In this document: one piece after another, positions 10,900 to 20,074 of the stretch
Layout of the letters: every line of letters begins with the position of its first letter
Position numbering within the stretch: the first letter of the stretch is position 1
Origin: Podila epigama
Taxonomy: Eukaryota > Mortierellomycota > Mortierellomycetes > Mortierellales > Mortierellaceae
Assembly: GCA_015679605.1 (NCBI GenBank)
Contig: JAAAVE010000010.1
Coordinates: 32,583 to 55,816 of the forward strand
Length of the DNA: 23,234 bases
Direction of reading: 5' to 3'
Program-made: the position numbers and the translations under genes
Notes under the pieces: model-generated
Databases searched by the model: none
What the model saw: only the letters and a program-made list of their open reading frames with translations
What the model was told of the DNA's origin: nothing

Positions 10900-11242
10900 A
10901 ACACAAATAACGTTATCACCTTTGTTATCATCATTGTGATGATTGAAAAACCATCATCGATATTTTTTTGCTGTTACCCCTTTTTCGGTGGCTTTTCTTT
11001 TTCTTTTTCCTTTTTCTTTCTCTCATCAACGCGTTACACATTCAACTTCACTCAACCCTTGTTCATTCTTCCATCCTTCATCCTCATCTCCATCCTTGCA
11101 TACTACTCTTACATCCCATAATAGCATCACTCTTCAGTAACTCTTACCGACTCTTTCGACACACGCAAAAGAAAGAGATTCTATCACCCTCTACTGTTCA
11201 ATTAGTATCAACGACCATATACCGATATCTTTGCATAAAGAC

Positions 11243-12909
11243 ATGGATCAGCACTCCAACTCGGACGAGAACTCCACCAAAAGCACCATTCCAGCTCCTT
11301 CTTCAACCAAGGAACGATCCAGTATAACCGCTGGCACTCTTTCCTTATCAAAAACAGAGACTGTGCTCTGTGGTGCCACCGCAGGCGTCGTCTCGCGTTT
11401 TGTCATCGCTCCTCTCGATGTCGTCAAGATTCGCTTGCAGGTAGGGGACACACACACCCTCTTTATGCCTGCATTCGTAGTTCAAAGTGGTTGTTTCAAT
11501 ATCGATCGATCTAAAAGCATGCATGTGTTTGGACCCCTATAGATGCAAACCCAAAGAAAGGACCTGTCAAATATTCTAGGACGCGGTGGAGCAGCCTCAT
11601 CAGTTCAACCAAAGTACAAAGGCATGTTCTCTGGCATGGCTATGATTGTTCGCGAAGAGGGCTTGAGGGTAAGGCTTTGAACATGATACGTTCTAGATGA
11701 CATGTTTTGTACATGTGATCTCACTCTGTGTGGTCTTTCACATTGTCGAATATAGGGCCTTTGGAAAGGAAACATGGCAGCAGAGTACCTTTATTTGACA
11801 TACAGTGGCATCCAGTTCCTGGTCTATCAACAAACAAAGCTGTTTTTAACCAAGGCAGCACATGTATCAGTTCAAAAGGCTGCCTCGATCAAGGATTCGA
11901 CCGCTTCCATCACGTCATCCACAGCAGCATCTGTCACCATTGCAGCTCCATTGAATGCAGTCTCCGCCCTCGCAAGTTCAACTGCTGTGCAGTCTTTTAT
12001 CAGTGGAGCCAACGCCGGTCTAGTAGCAACCGCCTGCACTTATCCTTTCGATCTATTGCGTACACGTTTTGCCATACAGCGCGATGTAAAGGTATAGGTT
12101 GTATTCATTTGCTGTCCATGCGCCTTCTCCATTCTTTTTGTGTAGTTCGTTCTTTGTTGTCCAATGTTGTATACCTTGTCCACCAGACATCTCTGTCAAT
12201 GAAAATATTAAATTGTTCTGAAATAACATACAAATAGGTATACACAAGCATTGTGCAGGCGAGTCGACATATTTTCAAGCAGGATGGAATCACAGGGTTT
12301 TATCGCGGCATGTCTCCAGCTCTTATCCAAGTGGTCCCATATATGGGCCTCATGTTTGGATCATACGATACCCTCAAACGCGTCATGTCGTGGATCAAGA
12401 ACAAGACGATCAATATGTCCTCATCCTCATCACCCCATTCATCATCATCTTCACCATCTTCTCCATCCTCGTCTCAATCGTCAGCGACAGGAACGACAAC
12501 AACACTCACACAAACTAAATCAATGGGCCAAGTACTTTTGGGTCTAGAAGACTTTTTCTGTGGAGCCATGTCTGGAGTCATCTCCAAAACCGGAGTGTAT
12601 CCACTGGACATGGTCCGAAAGCGACTTCAGATTCAGGGTTCTGAACAACAAAAACTCAATATCAGCACTTTTTCACCAGGTAGCGCGGCAAAGGCATCAG
12701 TAGAAGTACTCCCAACATCAGTCTGGAAGTGTATAGTACATATCGTGCGACACGAAGGGTACTTGGCTCTTTACAAGGGCCTCCTCCCTGGTCTTCTTAA
12801 GGCTGCCCCTGCTAGCGCAACGACTTTCTTGGTCTTTTCTCAAGCTGGAGCCTTTGTAGAACGGTGGCGAAAGCGCAATGCAACAGAATCATCTGTGTCA
12901 CCTTCATGA
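11243..12909 (+). CDS. TPC1: Mitochondrial carrier, thiamine pyrophosphate carrier-like
   Basis: Member of the SLC25 inner-membrane carrier family. Exons 11243-11440, 11543-11668, 11756-12091 and 12238-12909 give 443 residues, all GT-AG and phase 0. The three carrier repeats each show the Px[DE]xx[KR] signature: PLDVVKIRL at Pro57, YPFDLLRTRF at Pro205 and YPLDMVRKRL at Pro342. The segment LWKGNMAAEYLYLTYSGIQF resembles the yeast Tpc1/SLC25A19 pattern, so import of thiamine pyrophosphate into the matrix is the best guess; other nucleotide-type carriers remain possible. It is longer than usual (about 310-330) because of a Ser/Thr-rich N-terminal extension, an Ala/Ser/Thr-rich loop in the second repeat (about 140-185) and a poly-Ser loop (about 281-302). 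AATAAA follows the stop closely (about 12913). Confidence 0.88.
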
Positions 12910-13447
12910 TAATAAAAATGAGGAAGGTCCATAGACTTCCATTCACGCATGCAATAATGTTCTGTTGTAAATATATTTGGCTTATTCGCGACACAAACCG
13001 TGGCACATAAATAAAATCATTAATCTTTTTTTTTTTTTTTTTTTTTTTGGGGAGGGGAAAAAAAAAAGGATGTGGGTGCGTGCGCGAGTCAATTTCCTTC
13101 TTTCCTTCCCTTTTTTTTTGCCACCACCTTTGCCACTTCCACTGTTGACTTTTCGACAACTGCCATTTCCACAATTGACATTTCCTCATTGTCATTTCCT
13201 CATTGTCATTTCCTCATTGTCATTTCCACAACTGCCACTTCCACCACGGCCAACACTGGAAGCACCACTGTCAAGACGGCCAGAAGAGACTCCGACAAAT
13301 ATTTCCACGACAAGCCCTTTTCGACAACAACATATTTAGTTTGGCGACGGCCATCCTTGCTCTCTACATTCTCTTTTATCCTTCCCCATCCCTAACTGTC
13401 ATATCTGAAGACAGACGTCCCCAAGTGGTCTCTGTATATCTATCACG
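12910..13447 (+). promoter_or_regulatory. Region upstream of zinc-finger gene
   Basis: This 538-bp stretch holds the carrier 3' UTR (AAATAAAA near 13009 as a second poly(A) candidate) and then the zinc-finger promoter. A T23 run (13026-13048) and a pyrimidine-rich stretch (13085-13400) dominate. The latter includes a 14-bp tandem repeat at 13179-13227. ORFs through it are biased in composition and not credible. Confidence 0.5.
13179..13227 (+). repeat. 14-bp tandem repeat, 3.5 copies
   Basis: The unit CATTTCCTCATTGT is repeated exactly three times at 13179, 13193 and 13207, followed by a half copy to 13227. Looser relatives (CATTTCCACAATTGA, CATTTCCACAACTGC) flank it on both sides, so the array appears to have grown from a degenerate pyrimidine-rich motif about 220 bp before the zinc-finger start. 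Confidence 0.92.
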
Positions 13448-14106
13448 ATGCTTGAACAACCTCAGACAGAAATGAGACCAACCTGTGATCTCTGTGGCCA
13501 TATTTCAACAACAGAAGCGGTCCTTCGAATTCATGTCAATGAAGCCCACGACGGTGAAAACAAGCGCATCAAACCTCTTCAATGTCTCTGGTGCCCAAAG
13601 GGCTTTCAAAGCCGAGAGGGGCTGAAAAACTATCTTCTTTCGTGCCCAAGTCTCGAGGACATGTCCTTCCCGTTGTCGTGTTCAATCTGCGATGTTGAAC
13701 TAGACAGTGTCAACGACCTTTCAGAGCATGTCATGGAATGCGACTCCTGGCCTGAGGAGGGAGAAGAGGAAGAGGTCAACAAGATGAATGCACAGATGGT
13801 CAAGTACATCAGCACCAGACACCCGGCAGCAGCCGGACGTATCTTCGAGTTTTTCGACCCAGTCGAGCTCACATTGCCTGGAGGCAAAAAATGTATGCCC
13901 TCCTTCCTTTGGGAACCTCCAAGCGTTTGAGAGACGGATCGGAGGTGTATGATCGACCCTTGAAGCGTCGATCGACTCCACAGATTTCAGGCACAAAGCT
14001 GGAGAACGAGCTGAAGAACGAGCTGAAGAACGAGCTGGAGAACGAGCTGGAGAACGAGCTGGAGAACGAGCTGGAGAACGAATTCCGCCGAGCTGGCGAT
14101 GAATAG
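13448..14106 (+). CDS. Small C2H2-type zinc-finger protein with LxNE repeat tail
   Basis: Preferred model: exons 13448-13892 and 13991-14106, with a 98-nt intron GTATGC...TTTCAG, giving 186 residues. The first finger is a classical C2H2 unit (C13, C16, H29, H34). A second unit starts with C46 and C49 but has Tyr62 and Cys66 where histidines are expected. A third is C2HC-like (C78, C81, H94, C98). An acidic patch (EEGEEEEVN) follows. The tail has seven copies of a four-residue repeat, LENE or LKNE. Unspliced, the frame stops at 13930 after 160 residues; the overlapping frame from 13891 to 14106 is also open and includes a basic RPLKRR motif. A role in DNA or RNA binding is only inferred from the fingers; I do not recognise the protein. 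Confidence 0.68.
13999..14082 (+). repeat. 12-bp coding minisatellite, 7 copies
   Basis: Seven tandem 12-bp units of CTGGAGAACGAG, two of them with A for G (CTGAAGAACGAG), run from 13999 to 14082. The last unit ends in GAA. In the zinc-finger frame they encode L(E/K)NE seven times. The minus strand is also open across it and reads as Phe/Ser runs, a shadow of the repeat. Confidence 0.95.
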
Positions 14107-14719
14107 AACGGATTGTAGAATACGTTCCCGGCAATTTGGATTAGCATGTTAGTCAAGAATTGTGCAGAATCCATCAGGCTTAAGCCAGTCGCTCAATATA
14201 AAAATATTCATCATATAAAGCTTTATTTTCGATGTTCACAAGTGACCAACAGTAAGGATGACATTTGAGCGCGAGCTCCAACTTTGTGTCCGCCAAAAGC
14301 TCCGTATCAAAGTGCTTTCGATTGCTTTCTTGATCCTCCATACTTCAGGGGCTCTGAACCAACGGGCCAAAGAGGCCCCACTCCCTCACTTCAAAAAAAA
14401 AAAAAAAAAATACAAGGCGACCTGGATATCACTCTTTGTAAACTTATTTTTGAAAACATATTCATCAAATATATACTAGACGCGTGCATAGAAAGAAAAC
14501 ACCAGGACATTATCAATTCACTTTCATCATTCTTTGATTTCCTTCTCTACTTCATATTTCTTTCCGTACCCATCATACTTCTCTACCTTCAACCATATAG
14601 CATTTCTTTTAATTGAAACAAGTGTAGCCTGCACGACAAAGCTTTGAAAAATCAAACGCACACTACGACGCTACAAGATAAAATAAGAAAAGTTGTATAG
14701 TCGACAACATTGTTTTTAT
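14107..14719. other. Convergent 3' intergenic region with A tract
   Basis: The region lies between the zinc-finger stop and the stop of a minus-strand ORF. It contains AT-rich sequence with ATATAAAAATATT near 14200 and CTTTATTTT near 14220. An A18 run lies at 14393-14410, and TC-rich sequence follows at 14515-14610. On the minus strand AATAAAAAC sits immediately after the TGA at 14720, a plausible poly(A) signal for the minus ORF. Nothing gene-like is seen, though two short AT-rich ORFs span 14258-14616. Confidence 0.5.
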
Positions 14720-15190
14720 TCATTGAATGATGTAGCCTATTACCCTCCTCACCTCCTCTTCAATTACCGTGCTGTTGAGATGGTTAATCTCGCCTTGCAA
14801 CTTATCCGCAAGCTGCATCAGCTCATTGCTGACCTTTGGAGACACTGGTGTTGTCTCTTCGTCGCCCATGGCTTCCATCAGCCGTCTTAGGTTTGGGACA
14901 ATCCCGCTTGTTGCCGTCTCCTTTGATTTTTCGCGGACTTTGGACATATCATCCATCCTATTGGTGACGAGTGCGTTCCAAGTAACCGTACCAATGATAA
15001 TGTTACTTGTGTTGCCGTTGTTGAGGTTGGCAACCTTAAACGGTCTTGCACCATCTGGCTCGCCTAGTCTTAGAATATTATGAGCATCTTCGCTCTCTTG
15101 ATGGCCATTTTGCGGAGTGATAACCCGAGAGGAGGTCGAGTTTTCACAAAGGATATGGCGCCATGGAATCAGTCGATGAGCTCGGTCCAT
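14720..15190 (-). CDS. Hypothetical protein, possible small orphan gene
   Basis: A 156-codon minus-strand ORF starts at the ATG at 15190 and ends at TGA 14720-14722. I recognise no family. The first 60 residues are mixed and Pro/Arg-rich. The middle has GNTSNIIIGTVTWNALVTNR, and the last 60 residues look like an amphipathic helix region (SNELMQLADKLQGEINHLNS). AATAAA directly follows the stop on the same strand, which favours real transcription. Against it, the opposite strand is also open over most of the span, and no intron or conserved motif supports it. A second minus frame from about 15236 gives MVRQRLLAASNAVTLAWTEL but stops at once. It may be a young gene, a decayed one or chance. Confidence 0.4.
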   Translation of the reverse strand: MDRAHRLIPWRHILCENSTSSRVITPQNGHQESEDAHNILRLGEPDGARPFKVANLNNGNTSNIIIGTVTWNALVTNRMDDMSKVREKSKETATSGIVPNLRRLMEAMGDEETTPVSPKVSNELMQLADKLQGEINHLNSTVIEEEVRRVIGYIIQ

Positions 15191-15783
15191 GCGAGGGTGA
15201 CGGCGTTTGAGGCTGCTAAAAGCCTTTGCCTGACCATCTTCTTAATGAAGAGGACAGGCGTTTTTGCGTTTGAATAAAAGGATGTGTGTGTGTCTGTATG
15301 TGTGTGTGTGTCTGTGTGTGTGTGTGGGTTTGTTTGAATTTCAAAGAGATGTAGCCTCGGTTATTTTTTTTTTTATCAGTTGATATTGTGATTTCTTTCC
15401 TTTTGTTCTTGGCTATTCACGCGAAAACTACGCGAACACACGTGAATTTCTGAGAAGTGGAGGCATGTTGTGAATTTTGCTATTCCCTTATTTCCTCCTC
15501 ACTCAGGAAATAAGGGCGGATCTTGCTTTCCTCTTCCGTTCTTCCGTTGGAAGGAAATGCCGAGTGTTTTTACAATGTTTGCATGCACAAAGTTGTCAAC
15601 CTTCACTCTCTTCAATCGACACATACAAACCTCACTCTTACAAGGGAAAAAATCACTCTTGTACCAAAACATACTAGGGCAACAACAAATCACAACACAG
15701 AAAACTTGTACATTCATATATACAACAGCAACTCATAACACATTCAAAAGCATTTCACAGACAGACACCGTCAAGACAACACA
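15191..15783. promoter_or_regulatory. Region upstream of SDHAF3-like gene
   Basis: Divergent region between the weak minus ORF and the SDHAF3-like gene. It contains a TG microsatellite (15283-15332), a T run (15362-15374), and CACACGTGAA near 15437, whose CACGTG core is an E-box of the kind bound by basic helix-loop-helix factors. Nearer the SDHAF3-like start is a CA/CT-rich leader. The E-box reading is a bare 6-mer match. Confidence 0.4.
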
Positions 15784-16332
15784 ATGTCAGCAAAGAAAGC
15801 TCTCACTCCTCCATTGACCCTCTACCGCCAGATCCTCCGAGCGCATCGGGTTCATCTTCCAGGACAATTCCGTGTGCTGGGTGATGGATATGTCAAGGCT
15901 GAATTCCACCGACACAAGAATGTGGATAATCCCTTGTACATTGTTGGATTCCTTGAACAGTGGCAAGAATATCTCGACCATGTCATTTCGTCGTCTCCCA
16001 AAAGTCAACAACAGCAACAGCAACAACAACAACAAATGTCTTTCTCGGCTATGAAAGAATCACTTCTGGATGATGATGCAGCGCGTGAGGCAACACTTGA
16101 CCGGATTGTGGCAGCGGCTAAGCCGTTTGGCAAGAAGCTTGACCCAACACTGCTGGATAAGATGACGGATCAGCAGTTGGGACAATTATATGAGCTGCGC
16201 AAGGAGGCCAAGGGTTTGCGCTCTGAGAGTGAGCTGGAAGAGTTGGCCAAGGAGGAAGCGGTGTTGATGGATAAGATTGTCAAAGAGATTCCTTCGCTTC
16301 GCAAGGCCTCATCGTCGTCTTCATCGTCATGA
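15784..16332 (+). CDS. SDHAF3: Succinate dehydrogenase assembly factor 3 (ACN9/SDHAF3)
   Basis: LYR-motif mitochondrial matrix protein that, in the family, helps mature the iron-sulfur subunit of complex II. It is a single exon of 182 residues. The LYR motif is at 13-15 (LTLYRQILRAHR), followed by the conserved LPGQFRVLGDGYVKAEF and the HKNVDNPLYIVGFLEQW stretch typical of ACN9. A polyglutamine run of ten residues (about 75-84) interrupts the middle. The C-terminal part has the family-like KLDPTLLDKMTDQQLGQLYE, and the protein ends in a poly-Ser tail. Family members are usually about 120-130 residues, so the insert and tail account for the extra length. The start ATG is well placed: the next residues lead straight into the conserved block. 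AATAAA copies lie at about 16377-16390. Confidence 0.93.
   Translation: MSAKKALTPPLTLYRQILRAHRVHLPGQFRVLGDGYVKAEFHRHKNVDNPLYIVGFLEQWQEYLDHVISSSPKSQQQQQQQQQQMSFSAMKESLLDDDAAREATLDRIVAAAKPFGKKLDPTLLDKMTDQQLGQLYELRKEAKGLRSESELEELAKEEAVLMDKIVKEIPSLRKASSSSSSS
16006..16035 (+). repeat. CAA/CAG polyglutamine repeat in SDHAF3
   Basis: Ten consecutive Gln codons, a mix of CAA and CAG, sit between the N-terminal LYR domain and the C-terminal helix of the SDHAF3-like protein. The mixed codons suggest an older, partly stabilised repeat. Confidence 0.9.
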
Positions 16333-16995
16333 GTGTTTCTTTTCTCTGATCTTTTTTATTATTGCAAGTGTTAACATAATAAAGTAATAAATAATAATCT
16401 TGTGCGATTCCAACGACTGACTTGAACTTGGTTAAAGATTGGATTGACCTTGGCTTGAACATGGCATGAGCTTGACTTGAAGCTGAGCATGCTTTCGACA
16501 GGTACGATTGCTTTTGAGCTGAGAGTAGTGAGTGCAACATAAGCAATGGGGTTGCTTGAAAGATGTGTGGGGGACAGTGCAAAAATGCGTAGGAGATTTG
16601 TGCGACCAAAAAGCCCATTGGACGAATGGACGACCTTAAAAAAATTAAGTGAAGTGCGAATACGTGACGCATCAACCATTCATTCTTCCCATGCGTCTTT
16701 TTTTTTTTTTTTTAAAGCATCATTCATTCCCAACATCTCTTTCCTTCTCTCCCATTCAACTCAACTCACGCCCTTCTTCCATTCTTACTCCTTCATTCAC
16801 CTCACCTACTACACCTTTGCTTTTCAGTCCTTCAACGAGAAGAGCCACCTCAGTCACTGTCGTTCTCGTGTGTGTCACCCCGCGCTCATTGGCATGCACT
16901 TTTGATCAAGTCCTTCATTTGAAATCAAACAAAAGGAGATACATTCATATCAAAAAACAAAGAGAAAGTAATAAACCTGCCATCCATCAATACAA
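16333..16995 (+). promoter_or_regulatory. Region between SDHAF3-like and snurportin genes
   Basis: This 663-bp region lies between two plus-strand genes. The first part holds the SDHAF3 3' UTR with overlapping AATAAA copies (16377-16390). Then follow loosely repeated TTGAACTTGG/CTTGACTTGAA words (about 16420-16485), a T16 run (16698-16713), a strongly pyrimidine-rich stretch (16714-16860) typical of a fungal promoter, and an A-rich leader just before the snurportin ATG. ORFs on either strand here look like compositional artefacts. Confidence 0.5.
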
Positions 16996-19649
16996 ATGTC
17001 GCACAGCAAGGATCCTCATGACAACAAGGAGACAATAACACCCATCAAAGGACCTGCACCTGTACCTTTGCCCACAACAAGCCATATCCCAACCTCCATT
17101 GCTGGCATATCCCTCATACCCACGCCACTCGCGCAGTCCACGAATGAACACCACCACTATCACTACAATAACAACAACTCATCCGCACCATCGACCGCCA
17201 CCACAACAACATCGACGCGACGTTCGTCATCAACCCTTAATCAAGTAGTAGTGGATGCACTAGGCGAGTTGCTGGAATCAGCCTCTGTCCATTCATTACC
17301 TGACGCGCAGGATCAGCGACGCAAACAAAACTACAAGTCTACCGCCATAATCTCAAAGACTTTGAAGCAATCACAAGAAGAACGTCGACGTCAAGCTCTC
17401 GCAGAACAAGCCAAGGTATTTATCGTAATTTTTTCTCTTTATTATATTTTATGGGAATATTCTGTTTTTGGTAACTGTTCTTTCACTTACTTTTCGTTTT
17501 TTTTTTCTGGTGTTTTTTAGAAACGGTACCAGTTCGTGAACCATGCGCGAAAGTTGGCACTTTTTTCCAGTGGACAACAAGTGAGTGATGGATCAGAATC
17601 CGAGTCCGAGTCAGAAGAGGAAGAAGAAGATGGAGGAGAAGATGTCAACGATGACGAAGAAGGTGATGGCAGTCAGGATGATGATGACGATGATGATGAA
17701 CAAGCTGAGGAAAACCGTACCATGGACAAGGAACACGGCGTAAGGATAAAGAATGGCAAAAAGAGAGCGAAGGAACTCAAGAGTACTCAACAAGTATCGG
17801 CTGTCAAGGCAACACACGTGTCTCAAGGACAAGAAGCATCTCAAACAACATCTATGCCGCTCAATCACAAACGACGACTGAGTTCAGGTACAGAATCGGA
17901 TACGAGCAAAAGTCAAAAGGCAGGAGGTAGGGATGGTGGTGTTACTGGTGACGGTAGTAGTGCCGCTCGTCGAGACTCGGTCGATGCACTCTCGCCAAAG
18001 AAACCCAGGCTCCAAAAGAGATTACCCAAGGCTATCAGGAAAAAAAAGAGAGATCGCAATCCTTTCAGGTAAATCTATTTTGAACAGCATTTATTTTATT
18101 CTTTTTTCCCAATGTTCCCACGGGGTTCGTTGTTTTGTCTGTGCACGTTGTTGGCATGGCATTTTTTTTCTCAACGTCTCACGTCTCACGTCTCGTATCC
18201 ACGTCTATGAATATATCATACTGGAATAGCGACCAGCTCATGATGCATGAAGTCATGACCGAAATCCCTACAGATCTGGACTCGAGTTATTATATTGTAC
18301 CGTTGCCGATCGGACATCGCTGCTTTGTTATTTCAGCGGACGGCAAGACGATTGCACGCTTACCTTCTGGACAGTTGCTTGTGGCACCGTTCGAGTCTTG
18401 TCTTCCAGCAGGATCACCTCAGTACCGTGGAAATCGCCGGTCAGACTATTGTATCCTGGACTGTGTCTATTCATCTGTAACAAGGACCTTTTGGACATTG
18501 GACATTATGTGCTGGCGTGGGCATCCTGTGTACGAATGTGAGACCGAGTTTCGGTTTTGGTGGCTGCGAGGCAAACTGGCCGAGATTGAGACGTTGCAAC
18601 AAAAGTGGATGGCGGCACAGGTCAAGGAATGGGAGACAGGTCAGGCCAAGAAGCGGAACAGGCGTGCGAGACAGGCGAAAAAGAAGCAGGACAAGGCCGC
18701 AGCTGCTACTGCTGCCACCGCGGGGTCAATCGCGGCAGGAGCCATGGATGTTTCAGTTCCTGATGTAACGAGTGCAAAGGTGACAGGAGCAGGAGCCCCA
18801 TCAACGATCTTGGATGGATCAGGATCTTTAGCATCAGTATCAGGGACCAAGGTTGGCAACATGTCTTCCTTGACAAAACAGAAGCAAAACGGTCGGGAGG
18901 TGGACGAGGAGGGTGAGGATGGCGACGACGGAGATGATGAAGCAGGACTGGAAAGTATGGAGATGGAGGATCTAGAACAAAGGTCCTTGGTCGGTAACTC
19001 AAGCATCAAAGGAACCTCTGGCAAAGGCAAGCCGAGCGAGACGACAAAATTTTGGCCAGTGGTGTTTACACCGTTGCCATACTTCAATGCATCGATGGAC
19101 GTGATCCGACTGCTCGCCGAATCGATGTATCAACCTCACAACATCCTGCACACCTCACCTACATCACAACCCACATTGCCTTCACTGGATACTGTGGACG
19201 CAACCACTGTGCCACTGGCATCATCGACAGTGTCAGGACGCGTAATGACATCCCACGCCAACTCTCACATAACAAGCATCTTGCCACAAACGGACAGACG
19301 AGCATCAATATCAGGACAATCGCAACCGCCATCTCCATCACAGTTTGGATCGATGGCCCTCTCTGGTGAACTTGCCACCGCAGCTTCGTTGTTTCCTGCA
19401 CATGATAATACACAAAGGGCGCGACAGGACAAGACGTTGGCATTTGAGCAGGCGGCTGGTCTAGTCTTTTTCAACAAAAAGACCATTTATGTTCTTGGCG
19501 TGACTCCACTCTGTGGCTGGGTCTCCATCGAGCAAATCGACAATGTCTTTTTCGGTGAGGAAGGAGGTGTTGGCCCTGTCCCTGGGACGTTTGCAGTGGA
19601 AGGACGAGAAGTTGAAATGGAGGATGCCCTTGAACGTATTCGAATATAA
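16996..19649 (+). CDS. SNUPN: Snurportin-1, snRNP nuclear import adaptor (enlarged)
   Basis: Adaptor that binds the trimethylguanosine cap of spliceosomal snRNPs and importin beta, carrying them into the nucleus. Exons 16996-17415, 17521-18068 and 18230-19649 give 795 residues. The importin-beta-binding region is at about 108-153, with SQEERRRQALAEQAK before the splice and KRYQFVNHARKLA after it. A long acidic Ser/Asp/Glu tract (about 163-200) and a basic patch (RLPKAIRKKKRDRNPF) follow. The cap-binding domain begins near 323 (SDQLMMHEVM) and includes PIGHRCFVISADGKT and MCWRGHPVYECETEFRFWW (416-434). It ends with YVLGVTPLCGWVS, the region holding the cap-stacking Trp in the human protein (from memory). 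Two low-complexity insertions of roughly 130 and 110 residues split the domain. The human protein is about 360 residues. Confidence 0.93.
18174..18194 (+). repeat. ACGTCTC heptamer, three tandem copies
   Basis: Three exact tandem copies of ACGTCTC lie in the second intron of the snurportin gene, with a looser fourth (ACGTCTA) a few bases later. They fall 35-55 nt upstream of the acceptor at 18229 and make up the local pyrimidine-rich stretch. Confidence 0.85.
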
Positions 19650-20074
19650 AATGGAAGCTTTTTTTTTTTTTTTTTTTTTTTTGAGCTTTAAATTTGTTAA
19701 AAAAAAATGTTATCCTTTTTTTTTTTTTTTTTTTTTTTATTGAGCATTAGAGTTGTTAAAAAAAAATGATCACCATGTTTTGCCTGTTTCTCCTTTTAGC
19801 GAGTGTGAATGTTTGAAGATCGAATGAGTGACAGTGTGAGAATGTGAACAAAGAATAATAAGCATATACACATGTCCTTGTCTTTCTTGTCCCCATTTTT
19901 GACTTTTTGGCTGGAAATAAAAGAATAAAAGAGTAGAGAAAAAAAAGCGAGTCGAGAAAAAAAAGCAAAAAAGACAATGCTGGATTAAAAGAGATCATAA
20001 TGGAATGACAAGATAAATCGAATAGAGAGGGAAAAGGTTCATTGTTTGCTTTGATTCTTTGTTTTTCATTTGTT
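19650..20074. other. Convergent 3' region between snurportin and kinase genes
   Basis: The 3' ends of the snurportin gene (plus) and the kinase gene (minus) meet here. Apart from the duplicated T/A unit it is AT-rich. GAAATAAAAGAATAAAAG near 19914-19932 is a plausible poly(A) signal for the plus gene. A minus-strand ORF (19756-20109) is rich in Phe/Ser/Leu, overlaps the kinase terminal exon in another frame, and is not credible. Confidence 0.5.
19659..19768 (+). repeat. Imperfect tandem duplication of T-tract/A9 unit
   Basis: Two copies of a unit of about 58 bp follow the snurportin stop. Each has a T run of 23-24, a TGAGC word, a short variable AT segment, GTT, exactly nine A, then ATG-like sequence. 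The first copy runs from 19659 to about 19709 and the second from 19716 to 19768. The shared order of elements shows local duplication followed by small indels. Confidence 0.8.

Larger units (their letters stand above)
10296..11242. promoter_or_regulatory. Divergent region between YTP1-like and mitochondrial carrier genes
   Basis: This region of nearly 950 bp lies between two divergent starts. It holds a TG-rich stretch (10319-10440), an A/G-rich run near 10473-10500, a T run with an assembly gap (10544-10579), and a pyrimidine-rich stretch (about 10968-11120) that probably belongs to the carrier promoter or 5' UTR. A candidate minus-strand 5' exon at 10807-10899 is listed separately. Small plus-strand ORFs at 10936-11327 are pyrimidine-rich and look non-coding. 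Confidence 0.5.

Noticed and set aside
13869-14174. Minus-strand Phe/Ser-rich ORFs across the 12-bp minisatellite
   Set aside because: The 12-bp period keeps several frames open on both strands. The plus frame joins zinc-finger coding sequence and is preferred.
16280-16679. Minus-strand ORFs between SDHAF3-like and snurportin genes
   Set aside because: There is no recognisable domain, they overlap the SDHAF3 3' end and its poly(A) signals, and they look like chance ORFs.
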